Positions 1 through 12,506 of a stretch of 64,000 nt of DNA are shown here, one piece after another (positions within the stretch are counted from its first letter, which is position 1; each line of letters starts with the position of its first letter). Under the pieces are notes generated by a model that ran no database searches, was not told the origin of the DNA, and saw only the letters and a list, made by a program, of their open reading frames with translations. The stretch comes from Haloarcula sp. CBA1129. GTDB lineage: Archaea > Halobacteriota > Halobacteria > Halobacteriales > Haloarculaceae. Position numbers and translations under genes: made by a program. The DNA lies in assembly GCF_008729015.1 (NCBI RefSeq), contig NZ_RKSM01000003.1, positions 1-64,000 on the forward strand, read 5' to 3'.

Positions 1-3000
1 ATGAGCCGAAATACCGTGACTGACGAGCAGCCACAGAACGAGTACATTCGATTAGATGGCGCACAACGTGAGATTCGAGACGAGTTCTTCGAGAACGAGT
101 CAGGGCTGTTCATCCAGATGTCTGACCCCGGCACAGGCAAATCGACGACGACAGAGTTCATCGCTGCAGAGTATCTTATCCGAGCGTCTCTCGATGGCGT
201 CGATGCCCCCGAGGAACGGCTGGCGTTCATCTCGTTTACACGCGATGATGCAGCGAGTATCGGGCCGGGTATCGCAGAGGCTCTTGAGACGTTGGCACGA
301 GACCCAACGGTCGAGTGTGAGATGTCAGTCGAGGCTGCGCAGACACTCGGTCGGCGTGTCCAACACGCGAGCAATATCGGGACTGTCGATAGTTTTCTCG
401 GCTCAATTTTTCAATCGATTGCGGCGGAAGTCGGGTTTTCCGAGGGTCCAACTGTCGGTGAGAATTCGGAGTTACAGCGTGTGCGTGCCGAGTGTCTTGA
501 CCGACTGCGTGACTCGCCACGATATGCAGCCCATCTTGAACGGCTGACGGAGGCCTATCCCGGAGATGGAGCGTATCAGGATGACGCGGGCGCCGTACTG
601 AGAAAGGCGCAACTTGCGTGTCGCGAGCGGCAACTCTCGGTGCCAGCATTCCAACAGCAACTGGAGACGATTGTCGAAGAGACGTATCCCACAGGCAGAC
701 CAGCGTCGTTTGCCGACATTCGAATGGCTGTTGAACAGTTCGTCGACGAGGAGGCAGCGGCGGCGTATGAACAGCGAGTCGACGATCAGAGAAAATCCGA
801 TATAGTTGCATCTGATCGGTCCCTCTTCGAGTCATGGTCAACAGCAATTGCGGACCTCTGCTCACTACTTGAGGCATATGTTGACGTCTATGACGACGTG
901 ACAAGAGAGCGAGCAGTGGCATCACACCTCGATGCTGCACACTGGGTTGCCCGCTTTTTCACTGATGATACCTTCGAGAGTCGCTTCCGCAGTCGGCTGC
1001 AGCACCGATATACCGACCAACTGTCTGTTATCGTGGTCGACGAAGCACAAGACGTTTCGACAGTCCAGAGTGCTGCACTGTCTCCCCTCGTTGATCAAAA
1101 CACGCGCGTACTCCTTGCTGGTGATCTCAAACAGCTCATTTTCTTGTGGCGGAACGCCCAACCTGCGTTGTTCCGGACCGCGATAGACGATGGCCGGTAT
1201 TTCGGTATCGACTGGGAAACACATTGTGTTGAATACGAACACCAGACGCGCCGCTGTCGGCCAGATATTGCAGCCGCCGTCGATGCGATATTTAGGGATG
1301 TTTTCACCGACAGTGCCCGTGGCGCTACCGAGACCGTCACTCAGAGCTACTCCAAACTTGAGCCGACCCGTGAACAGACAGCAACTCCAAACGTTCATAT
1401 TGGGGCCTTCTCGACGACGGCCAGTCCAGGCAGTGCAGACTATATTGCCCCAGATCGAGGGACCGGTGAGGCGGACATCCTTGCCAGTTGCATCGCGGAT
1501 GGCCTCGCGAGTGGACGATTCACGGACGACGCCGAGCCAGATACTGACCCGACAGTCACCGTGCTATTCCATCAGCGAACCAATCTCCAAGCCTACACCC
1601 ACGCGTTCGAGCGTGTCGGTCTTTCAGTTGGTAACGCTACAGAAGACCTGTTCACGCACCCACTGGTCAAGTTCATTGTCGAAGTCTGTACGGCGCTTTC
1701 ACACCCAGACCTCGAAGCAGAATTGCGCTCCCTGCTACGCGGAACTGATTCTGAATCGGTCTTCTCAGAGACCGTCATTTCTGGGACAAAAATACCAGCT
1801 GTGTTCGAGCTCTATGGGCCATCACTCAGTGCAATTGTTGAGCAAACAGATGGAGACCGACCACCAGTTGCGTTCGCTCATGGGATCGACAACCTTGTGG
1901 CTCAAAAAGCAACACTCGAGGCCGGGTCACCCACAACAGTCATCGAGGCAATCATTACTGAACTTGACCTGTGGTCAGACCCACTTGATTTGAGTGAAAA
2001 CCCAACACAGCGAGTGACTGCTCTTGATGCCCTGTTGACGTATGTGGGACAGTTGGAAAGTGACTCCTCGAACTCACTCGAGAGACTGGTCGGAAAGCTC
2101 AAACAAGTATATGCAAATCCAAAGCGTGGGCCGAAGCTCCCACTTGCCAGTGAGCAGGACTACGACGTTGTCTTCAAAACGATATTCCAAATGAAAGGTG
2201 ACGAAGACGACGTCATCGCTCTCGGCGATATTGGCCAGCATATCGGGAAAATGGGTCCACACGTCGACACGTTTAGCGCCCAAGGATCAACGGTCGCACT
2301 GGCGCCACCGAAAAGTGAGACAACAGCCGCAACACCAGCGCTCTCTGGCTTCGAGCACGGGATTTACACGATTGACTGTCGGCCGTGGGACTACGATGCC
2401 GGTCTCCGGTGGGTCAGCCAACGCTGGGCCGCAGACGATTGTCTGGCAGGGTCACCGCCGCTCTCGACGCTCGCCCACGCACACCGGGCCGGCCGCTGGC
2501 GATTACTCTATGTGGCGCTCACACGGGCGCGTGACCATGTAGTGATTCCACTTCCAGAGCAGCGCGAGCAACCTGCTCCCCGTGACTACTGGATTGACAC
2601 TCTCCGAGAGGGGCTTGACTTCGATGCAACAGTCCCGGACACGTACACCTGCAATACGCCGGCAGGGGAGGAAATCCCTATTCAGGTCCATCGCGATACC
2701 GCAGACAACGCAGAAGTATCCGAGAGTGAGTCGCTGACACCAGCAATCACAACCGTACCAGCCGAGCAACCGCCGCCGTGGACACCTCGATACGTCAACC
2801 CCAGTACGCTGTTTCCGTTGCTAGACGACCCAAACACACACATACTTGACCATCTCCAAAGCCGGCCATTACAGACACAACACGAAGGGATCAGTGACGA
2901 AATTGACCTCACGTTGGAGACGGCTGGTCTAGAGGATATCGGCGAAATCAGTCACCACGTCATTGCGACGGCGATGCGTCACCGCGGCAGTATTGAGACT

Positions 3001-3507
3001 GACACACTCCGTCAATGTGAAGGAGTCGTTGGACGCTCACTGGAGTACGAACTCGCGAAGCGGCCGTCCCTGTCCGATGAGGAACAGCGTCAGATAGAAT
3101 CGTTCATCAGCGAAACCGTGTGTCCCCAGTTTGCACAGTCAGAGTTGTGGGCACAGATTCAGACTGCAGCAGACGTGTATGTCGAAGAGTCAGTACAGTT
3201 GCTGCTGCGGATAGACGGCCTCGAAACAGAGGTCAAGGGAACACCAGATGTCATCTTCAGACAGGCAGACAGTCACTGGGAAACAGCTGAGATTAAAATT
3301 ATTTTCCAAGATAATGATGCAGCTACACAGGACCGACACACACTCCAAGCACAGATCTACGCATGGGCGCTCTCGAAACAGCTTGCTGATGAAACAACTA
3401 TCGGTGCTCGGCTGACACAACTGGGGGTCAAACAGCGTGAGAAGCGACTTCCTTGGGACAAAGAGACGCTGACAACCCGTCTGTCACAGATTAGGTCATT
3501 GGTCTGA
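1..3507 (+). CDS. UvrD/Rep-type DNA helicase with C-terminal PD-(D/E)XK nuclease
   Basis: A 1168-residue superfamily 1 helicase. Walker A is SDPGTGKST (residues 41-49), the Walker B/motif II box is DEAQD (347-351), and helicase motif VI is YVALTRARD (837-845). The C-terminus carries a RecB-like nuclease signature: D1083 in GTPDVIF, then E1097-I-K1099. This helicase-nuclease order is that of AddA/RecB-like repair enzymes, so a role in DNA end processing or repair is inferred. The ATG lies on the first base of the window, so an upstream in-frame extension cannot be excluded, but the N-terminus reads like a natural start about 40 residues before Walker A. No partner AddB- or RecC-like gene is visible downstream. 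Confidence 0.9.
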   Translation: MSRNTVTDEQPQNEYIRLDGAQREIRDEFFENESGLFIQMSDPGTGKSTTTEFIAAEYLIRASLDGVDAPEERLAFISFTRDDAASIGPGIAEALETLARDPTVECEMSVEAAQTLGRRVQHASNIGTVDSFLGSIFQSIAAEVGFSEGPTVGENSELQRVRAECLDRLRDSPRYAAHLERLTEAYPGDGAYQDDAGAVLRKAQLACRERQLSVPAFQQQLETIVEETYPTGRPASFADIRMAVEQFVDEEAAAAYEQRVDDQRKSDIVASDRSLFESWSTAIADLCSLLEAYVDVYDDVTRERAVASHLDAAHWVARFFTDDTFESRFRSRLQHRYTDQLSVIVVDEAQDVSTVQSAALSPLVDQNTRVLLAGDLKQLIFLWRNAQPALFRTAIDDGRYFGIDWETHCVEYEHQTRRCRPDIAAAVDAIFRDVFTDSARGATETVTQSYSKLEPTREQTATPNVHIGAFSTTASPGSADYIAPDRGTGEADILASCIADGLASGRFTDDAEPDTDPTVTVLFHQRTNLQAYTHAFERVGLSVGNATEDLFTHPLVKFIVEVCTALSHPDLEAELRSLLRGTDSESVFSETVISGTKIPAVFELYGPSLSAIVEQTDGDRPPVAFAHGIDNLVAQKATLEAGSPTTVIEAIITELDLWSDPLDLSENPTQRVTALDALLTYVGQLESDSSNSLERLVGKLKQVYANPKRGPKLPLASEQDYDVVFKTIFQMKGDEDDVIALGDIGQHIGKMGPHVDTFSAQGSTVALAPPKSETTAATPALSGFEHGIYTIDCRPWDYDAGLRWVSQRWAADDCLAGSPPLSTLAHAHRAGRWRLLYVALTRARDHVVIPLPEQREQPAPRDYWIDTLREGLDFDATVPDTYTCNTPAGEEIPIQVHRDTADNAEVSESESLTPAITTVPAEQPPPWTPRYVNPSTLFPLLDDPNTHILDHLQSRPLQTQHEGISDEIDLTLETAGLEDIGEISHHVIATAMRHRGSIETDTLRQCEGVVGRSLEYELAKRPSLSDEEQRQIESFISETVCPQFAQSELWAQIQTAADVYVEESVQLLLRIDGLETEVKGTPDVIFRQADSHWETAEIKIIFQDNDAATQDRHTLQAQIYAWALSKQLADETTIGARLTQLGVKQREKRLPWDKETLTTRLSQIRSLV

Positions 3508-4094
3508 TATTCTTCCGCGCCTGAAGACGCGGGAATCCCGACCGCGTTGGGCTATTGTGGTTCCCACTCGTCGCCGTCCAGACGACTCGTACCTGTTGCG
3601 CACTCTCGATAGCGGAGAGGTCAACGTTGGGGAGAGTCTGGTACTCACAGAACGTGATTGTACTTCGCGGGTGGTCGTCGCCGTGCTTGCGGTGGCCGGG
3701 TGGATTCGCCCGTGTCTCTCCATTGCGTCGTTTGCCGTACCAGCCGTTGAACGCCTCCGCGAGTTCTTGAAGAACGTGCTGACTTGACTGAGAACGGAGG
3801 TCAGCGTAACGTTCGTGTGACTTGAGGTGCGTGGTGAGTCCGTTGTGATCGGGTATGTGGCCGACTTCGGACCAGATCCGGTCACAGACCCACGTCCGAC
3901 GTTCCAGAGTTTCGGGGCGGCAAACCTGATCGAATCGAGGTCGCCGGACACCTGTGACTAGCTTGTATGGACACAGTGTCGGTGCGGGTGACGACCTGTT
4001 CAGTGCCGAGTATTTCACCCGCTGGGTCGCCGTCGACGTCGCCTAGAACGGTTTTAGTCTGTCTCCGTGATGTCGGACAAACCCTAGGAACCAC
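3497..4094 (-). pseudogene. Remnant of IS200/IS605-type TnpB (OrfB)
   Basis: Haloarchaeal TnpB signatures appear on the minus strand but in different frames: DLDSIRFAAPKLWNVGR near 3890-3945, then SQSSQHVLQELAEAFNGWYG and a PPGHRKHGDDHPRST stretch near 3690-3800. The frame changes between the blocks, and the catalytic RuvC-like half (several hundred residues) is missing. The N-terminal third is joined almost directly to the element's 3' end hairpin. This is an inactivated, internally deleted relative of the IS1341 group. The reading upstream of about 3960 is weaker, and its limit is approximate. Confidence 0.75.
3515..3532 (-). repeat. IS200/IS605-like right-end hairpin
   Basis: CCGCGCCTGAAGACGCGG forms a 7-bp stem (one G-T pair) with a 4-nt loop. 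It lies immediately after the TnpB remnant, where IS200/IS605 elements carry the structured right end that also forms the 3' part of the TnpB guide (omega) RNA. The assignment is from position and structure; activity is unknown. Confidence 0.55.
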
Positions 4095-4282
4095 TCATGA
4101 CATCCTTCCTGTCGTAGCTGAGGAGATCAAGAACTAGACGGTGCCATTCGGATCAAAGTCCTTCTCTGTCAAAGAGCCATTATTCAGGCTGTTCAGGGAC
4201 CCTCGCCAGAGACTGTAAGGGCACCTGTCCGTTTGAATTAGAAGCGGATGGTTCCTACGAAGGTGACCGACAGTCGAAAGCA

Positions 4283-4801
4283 TCAGTCCTCTATGCTAGC
4301 CACCATGTGATACTGCGTCGTCTCAAAACCGATCTTCTCATAGAAGGCAATGGCTCGATTGTTGTCCACGTGTGGATCAAGGCTGAACTCCTTACAGCCG
4401 GCCTCACGGGCCCAAATCTCGAGACGATCAAATAGGTCGGTAGCCAGTTCCGTTCCGCGGTGGGGATCACGAACATAAATGTCACAGATGAACAGCCGAT
4501 CGGGTCGGTCGAAGACGCTCGGTGCTTCGTCGATTTCACCCGCGATGAAACCAACAAACTCGCCACCCATATCGGCGAGGGTGGCTGCATCGGTAGCACC
4601 CTCAATGGCGATCCAGACCCGGTATCCCTCCGAGTCGACACGGTCGAGTCGGAATGGAACCTCCTCTGTTATAAGATCGACATCGTCAGCAAGTGCGAAC
4701 TGATCAGTGGTCGCTTCGAGCTCGAGATTGTACGGCAGCCAAAGTTCCTCGACAAACCGACGGACAGCATCTTCTTCAGCAGGTAGTTCGACGATGTCCA
4801 T
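4283..4801 (-). CDS. GNAT-family N-acetyltransferase
   Basis: 172 residues with the GNAT fold order. Motif A is IYVRDPHRGTELATDLFD, a variant of the usual R/QxxGxG/A acetyl-CoA pyrophosphate loop. It is followed by the motif B-like NNRAIAFYEKIGFET near the C-terminus (N for substrate or cofactor positioning, Y as the usual general acid). It would transfer an acetyl group from acetyl-CoA to an amine, with the substrate unknown. It stands alone, reading away from the rRNA operon, with the wrecked TnpB behind its stop. Family membership is secure and specificity is not. Confidence 0.88.
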   Translation of the reverse strand: MDIVELPAEEDAVRRFVEELWLPYNLELEATTDQFALADDVDLITEEVPFRLDRVDSEGYRVWIAIEGATDAATLADMGGEFVGFIAGEIDEAPSVFDRPDRLFICDIYVRDPHRGTELATDLFDRLEIWAREAGCKEFSLDPHVDNNRAIAFYEKIGFETTQYHMVASIED

Positions 4802-5095
4802 ATCGACAGTATCTGCACCTGAGATTTGTATCTGGTGGTCTTTCAGCCCCCATTAGCTCGATTAAACGCCAGATTCTGGCGACATTAGTGCGGGTTTCCA
4901 AGGGGAGCATCTCGCTGGGGTCCGTGCTCGCTCCACCGCTGGCTGGAGGGGTAATGTTCGGTGGGGTTGCCTGATACTTGGAGATATCCTCGGTAGATAG
5001 CTAACCTATACTGACCACTGCGGCAACTTATGGTACAAACCGTTAGCCAATATCCACCGTGTGCCAGCTACGCACAGCAGGCTCGAGACCGTCCA
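4802..5095. other. Intergenic region upstream of the rRNA promoter
   Basis: About 290 bp between the divergent acetyltransferase start and the rRNA promoter. No convincing gene or tRNA is seen. It presumably holds upstream promoter elements for both directions. The repeated promoter array known from some haloarchaeal rrn operons is not evident here. Confidence 0.5.
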
Positions 5096-5103
5096 TTTAT
5101 ATA
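5096..5103 (+). promoter_or_regulatory. Probable rRNA operon TATA box
   Basis: TTTATATA stands out in GC-rich flanking DNA, about 290 bp before the 16S gene, in the context CCATTTATATACTCC typical of strong haloarchaeal promoters. Transcription would start near 5122-5130. Only this one strong box is seen, consistent with an rrnB-type operon. Confidence 0.6.
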
Positions 5104-5136
5104 CTCCCCTCCCATCGGATATGATGCGAAGGTCGC

Positions 5137-5155
5137 CCCGGGCAGCGAGCCCGGG
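5137..5155 (+). other. GC hairpin in the 16S leader
   Basis: CCCGGGC and GCCCGGG form a perfect 7-bp stem with a 5-nt loop just after the predicted transcription start. Further local hairpins follow in the leader, for example GCTGAT/ATCAGC at 5368-5383 directly before the 16S. None pairs with the sequence downstream of 16S. Confidence 0.45.
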
Positions 5156-5385
5156 TCGACATGCTCGGGTGGCCACCTAGGTCGGCCGAGCTACGAGAGA
5201 CTCTCGCTTTCCCTTTTGGGGTCGGCGAGGTCTCATCCCATGAGGATTCCACCCCTGCGGTCCGCCGTCAAGATGGAATCTGATGTGAGCCCACGGACCC
5301 ATGCAGTAGTCAACACTGGCGTAGGAACCAGTGTGTTAGCTTCCGACGGAGTGCAACCACTTCCGCCGCTGATGTATATCAGCAC

Positions 5386-6857
<1,472 letters not shown>

Positions 6858-6946
6858 ACTGACCGGGATCAGGGCTTTGCCCTGACCCACCTACATTGAC
6901 TGGTGACCACAAGTCACCGCGAGTCGGCAAGCGCCGACTACTGCAT

Positions 6947-7024
6947 GGGCCCGCTGGGCTCACACGACCTATCCGAGGCGGATATCCCCTCACGGGGATG
7001 TCGGGTGCAACTCCCGACGGGTCC
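6947..7024 (+). pseudogene. Possible tRNA-Ala relic
   Basis: GGGCCCG (6947-6953) pairs over 7 bp with CGGGTCC (7018-7024), with G-U as the third pair, the alanine identity element. Directly before the 3' acceptor strand is a T-arm of the right size: TCGGG, 7-nt loop TGCAACT, CCCGA (7001-7017). No D-arm or 7-nt anticodon loop can be folded in the middle, where other hairpins occur. Reading this as a degenerate copy of the usual spacer tRNA is an inference. Confidence 0.4.
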
Positions 7025-7053
7025 GTACTTCGTACCACCGCCGAATCCGTCCC

Positions 7054-7060
7054 CTTAAGT
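7054..7060 (+). promoter_or_regulatory. Probable internal spacer promoter
   Basis: CTTAAGT within GTCCCCTTAAGTGTGGG resembles the CTTAAGTA-type box of haloarchaeal rRNA spacer promoters. Its position in the spacer ahead of 23S also agrees. The start would lie near 7080-7086. Confidence 0.45.
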
Positions 7061-7184
7061 GTGGGACGGCGTTCGAGTGTGGTACGACGACAGATGCACC
7101 AAGCCGGGTGAAACCGCGCTTGGGAAGGGTCGATTCGCCCACCATCTCCACCTTGGGGGCGAGAATGAAACCGTGTGTACGTGC

Positions 7185-7225
7185 GATCCAGGCGTCCACT
7201 GGACTCGTTCAGTTGAACGAGTCAC
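7185..7225 (+). other. Pre-23S processing stem, 5' strand
   Basis: Two blocks here are complementary to the region after 23S: GATCC (7185-7189) and CTGGACTCG (7199-7207) with 10202-10224, and TGAACGAGTCAC (7214-7225) with 10166-10177 (one mismatch). Together they form a long interrupted helix enclosing 23S, the expected substrate for bulge-helix-bulge cleavage. Confidence 0.7.
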
Positions 7226-7232
7226 AACGACG

Positions 7233-10154
<2,922 letters not shown>

Positions 10155-10165
10155 TCATACGCACT

Positions 10166-10224
10166 GTGACTCATTCACCGACGAATTATCTCGTCGCTGA
10201 CCGAGTCCAGGCGCAAACTGGATC
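10166..10224 (+). other. Pre-23S processing stem, 3' strand
   Basis: GTGACTCATTCA (10166-10177), CGAGTCCAG (10202-10210) and CTGGATC (10218-10224) pair with the blocks before 23S at 7185-7225. The interruptions in the helix are where the endonuclease bulges would lie. Confidence 0.7.
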
Positions 10225-10290
10225 GCACGGACACACGGTGGAGTGTTGATCGAGACTGGTACTTTCACGGTTCGATTCCGTGACTCGACG

Positions 10291-10412
10291 TTAGGCGGCC
10301 ATAGCGGTGGGGTTGCCTCCCGTACCCATCCCGAACACGGAAGATAAGCCCACCAGCGTTCCGGGGAGTACTGGAGTGCGCGAGCCTCTGGGAAACGCGG
10401 TTCGCCGCCACC
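10291..10412 (+). rRNA. rrf: 5S ribosomal RNA
   Basis: It begins TTAGGCGGCC and ends GGTTCGCCGCCACC, so the ends pair. The CCCATCCCGAACACGGAAGA core of archaeal 5S is present. The length is 122 nt, as in Haloarcula. No tRNA-Cys follows, unlike in rrnA-type operons. Confidence 0.96.
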
Positions 10413-10427
10413 ATTCATACCTATCAT

Positions 10428-10463
10428 AGCCCACTCAGGAGAGGGATCTCTCTGGAGTGGGCT
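10428..10463 (+). terminator. rRNA operon terminator
   Basis: AGCCCACTC and GAGTGGGCT form a perfect 9-bp stem 15 bp after 5S, followed by a pyrimidine-rich TTCTGTATTT run. Position and form fit transcription termination. Confidence 0.7.
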
Positions 10464-10498
10464 TTCTGTATTTACACAGAGCGACAGCTACTGCTCCG

Positions 10499-10630
10499 AT
10501 GAACCATCAGGCCGACACACTCAGCGACGGGTACTCGACTCTCATCGCGGCTGTTATCGGTTTCAGTGTTGACTTTGATGAGGTGCTGGCTGTCACCGAT
10601 GCTGTCGACGCCGGCACGTCGGAGCGTTAG
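10499..10630 (+). CDS. Small ORF after the rRNA operon, uncertain
   Basis: A 43-codon ATG frame with haloarchaeal-style acidic composition (ending DEVLAVTDAVDAGTSER). It overlaps the stop of the convergent membrane protein by 4 bp. It resembles no family I can name and could be the stub of a decayed gene. Composition is the only support. Confidence 0.3.
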   Translation: MNHQADTLSDGYSTLIAAVIGFSVDFDEVLAVTDAVDAGTSER

Positions 10631-11301
10631 TCGACCCGAAGTGACTGGAGGATCGCCACCAGTCCGAGGAGTTCAACCGTCCAGACAGTGCCGACGGCTA
10701 CGGCGTCCGACACCGGGAACACCCACTCGGCGGTCGTGATCGCGACGAACGAGCCGACAGTCAATAGTGCGAGCCCGACAGCGAGTAACAGCATCGGCCG
10801 GCGGTCGTATCGGCGATAGCCCCGGTAGGCTTGGACAGCGACAAATCCACCGAGGACGGCCGTCACGCTACTGACCGCTGTCATCGCTGTTGACTGTCCC
10901 AGATCGGTCGTCCTGACGGCCACAACGGGGGCGGCGAACACGGCGAGCGAGCAGGCGGCCGCCCCCGCCACGAGACGCGAACTGACCGCCTCGGATCGGC
11001 CGTAGATCGCATAGAGGATTACCACCAGCCCGGCGAATTGGACGCCGACCGCGGCTGCCGTAGTGAGCAGCGACGAGATACCAGCGGTGGGGAGGGCGAT
11101 CCGGGCGGTCGTCGGCACCGTCGCCGTCAGTGCGATGCCGACCGCGAGGAACAGCACCGACCGGTCGCCAGACTTCCGGTAACCGCGGTAGGCGACAACC
11201 GTGATCCACGCGCTGAGAGCGATAATTCCGATTGCCAGCAGGATAGCGACGACGACCCCGGCGGCCGAGCCACCCTCGACAGTGAGTTTGGGCGCGGTCA
11301 T
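10627..11301 (-). CDS. Haloarchaeal membrane protein, DUF7521-like
   Basis: 224 residues with about six or seven hydrophobic segments and a twofold internal layout: YRGYRKSGDRSVLFLAVGIA and YRGYRRYDRRPMLLLAVGLA are evident repeats in the two halves. The start at MTAPKLTVEGG is chosen because its ATG overlaps the stop of the upstream winged-helix gene (ATGA), which implies translational coupling. This pairing of an HTH gene with a small membrane protein is common in haloarchaea, where the membrane protein may act as sensor or anti-regulator. That role is inferred. Confidence 0.75.
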   Translation of the reverse strand: MTAPKLTVEGGSAAGVVVAILLAIGIIALSAWITVVAYRGYRKSGDRSVLFLAVGIALTATVPTTARIALPTAGISSLLTTAAAVGVQFAGLVVILYAIYGRSEAVSSRLVAGAAACSLAVFAAPVVAVRTTDLGQSTAMTAVSSVTAVLGGFVAVQAYRGYRRYDRRPMLLLAVGLALLTVGSFVAITTAEWVFPVSDAVAVGTVWTVELLGLVAILQSLRVD

Positions 11302-11651
11302 CGGAGCCCCTCGTAAAGTTCGGTAAAGCGGTCGACGGCGTCCTCGGCGGTACGGTCGACAGTCACCTCGTAGCCGCCGTCGGTGAGTTCGATCGTCACC
11401 CGTTCTACCCGGGCCGAAAACCGTCGGTAGTGGTGGCCGTCTGGATCCAACGCCTGTTCGTCGTCGATCATATCGAGTTCTTGGAGTCGATTGAGTCGGC
11501 GGTAGATTGTCGGCGAGGAGGCCCCACACCGTTCGGCCAGTTCGGTCGCCGACAGCGCTTCGGTGCTTGTTTCGGCGAGGATCGACCGCGCGTACTCGTC
11601 TTCGAGCAGTTCGCCGACTGTTTTGGCGGCGATGTCGGTGTCCTCGCCCAT
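11298..11651 (-). CDS. Winged-helix transcriptional regulator (ArsR-like)
   Basis: 117 residues. The helix-turn-helix is visible in SATELAERCGASSPTIYRRL, followed by a wing ending DGHHYRRF. The family is the short ArsR/HTH_20-like group of haloarchaea. It is coupled by a 4-bp overlap to the membrane protein behind it and diverges from an ABC exporter. A 23-bp perfect inverted repeat lies between the two starts and is a probable operator. It would regulate both directions. Its closest relative in this window is the regulator at 17339, which shares the P-T-x-Y-R-R-L recognition helix and the DGHH motif. Confidence 0.85.
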   Translation of the reverse strand: MGEDTDIAAKTVGELLEDEYARSILAETSTEALSATELAERCGASSPTIYRRLNRLQELDMIDDEQALDPDGHHYRRFSARVERVTIELTDGGYEVTVDRTAEDAVDRFTELYEGLR

Positions 11652-11692
11652 GCGTCTCCCTCTCGTCTCCGAGGTGTAATATATGGCCACAA

Positions 11693-11715
11693 AGAGCTTC
11701 TGACTCTGAAGCTCT
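11693..11715. promoter_or_regulatory. Inverted repeat, probable operator
   Basis: AGAGCTTC, a 7-nt spacer, then GAAGCTCT: a perfect 8-bp inverted repeat centred between the two divergent genes. A TATA-like ATATATT lies on the regulator side and GAATATAAG (11723-11731) on the exporter side, so a bound dimer would block both promoters. The likely ligand is the winged-helix protein encoded next to it. Confidence 0.6.
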
Positions 11716-11753
11716 CTGGGTCCGAATATAAGATGTGGCAGCCAGTTCACTGT

Positions 11754-12506
11754 ATGGCTGCAATCGAGATCGACGAACTCACCAAACGGTACAGCGACCA
11801 CCTCGCTGTCGACGGACTGAGCCTGACGGTCGACTGCGGCGAAGCCGTCGGCTTCCTCGGTCCCAACGGGGCAGGGAAGTCGACAACGATCGACGTGCTG
11901 CTGGACTACGTCCGCCCCACCGAGGGGACCGTCCGGGTGTTCGGCTACGACGCACAGACTGAGACGCGAGCGGTCCACGAACGGATCGGCGTCGTCCCTG
12001 ACGGTTACTCGCTGTACGACCGGCTCACCGGACGGGAACACCTCCGCCTTGCGGCCCGGCTGAAGGGGGCCAGCGTCGACATCGCGGCGGTCTGTGACAG
12101 GGTCGGCCTTGACGCCGCCGACGCCGACCGCCCGGCAGGGGCGTACTCGAAAGGGATGGGCCAGCGGCTGGCTCTTGCCATGGCGACGGTCGGCGATCCC
12201 GACCTGCTGATCCTCGACGAACCGACCGCCGGCCTCGATCCACACGGCGTCGCGCGACTGCAAGACCTGCTCGCAGCTGAACTCGAACGCGGGACAACCG
12301 TCTTCTTTTCCAGTCACGTCCTAGATCACGTCGAGTCGACCTGCGACCGGATCGCCATCCTTGACGAGGGACAAATGGTCGCTGTCGACACGGTAGATGG
12401 TCTGCGGGCGGCCGTCGGCTCGGCAACCCTGACTCTTCAGGAACTGTTCTCGGTCTACACCGACAGCGAGGACCGCGGACCGGTAGCCGCCGGAGGTGCT
12501 GACTGA
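11754..12506 (+). CDS. ABC transporter ATP-binding protein
   Basis: 250 residues. Walker A is GPNGAGKS (36-43), the signature is a YSKGM variant of LSGGQ as in NatA/CcmA-type exporters, Walker B is LLILDEPTAGLDP, and the H-loop is SSHVLDHVE. The ATG at 11754 sits about 25-30 nt after a TATA box, so it is probably leaderless. It is followed without a gap by its permease. It is likely an exporter for a drug, lipid or peptide, with the substrate unknown. Confidence 0.93.
   Translation: MAAIEIDELTKRYSDHLAVDGLSLTVDCGEAVGFLGPNGAGKSTTIDVLLDYVRPTEGTVRVFGYDAQTETRAVHERIGVVPDGYSLYDRLTGREHLRLAARLKGASVDIAAVCDRVGLDAADADRPAGAYSKGMGQRLALAMATVGDPDLLILDEPTAGLDPHGVARLQDLLAAELERGTTVFFSSHVLDHVESTCDRIAILDEGQMVAVDTVDGLRAAVGSATLTLQELFSVYTDSEDRGPVAAGGAD

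Larger units (their letters stand above)
6858..7232 (+). other. 16S-23S internal transcribed spacer without a canonical tRNA
   Basis: 375 bp. It begins with a perfect hairpin (TCAGGGC/GCCCTGA, 6869-6885). It also holds a tRNA-like fold at 6947-7024, a promoter-like box at 7054-7060 and the 5' strand of the pre-23S processing stem at 7185-7225. No intact tRNA-Ala is present, unlike most haloarchaeal spacers. Confidence 0.85.

Noticed and set aside
10265-10283. tRNA T-arm-like hairpin (TCACGG, TTCGATT, CCGTGA) between 23S and 5S
   Set aside because: The bases that should complete an acceptor stem pair only locally, and no anticodon arm is present, so it is a spacer hairpin.
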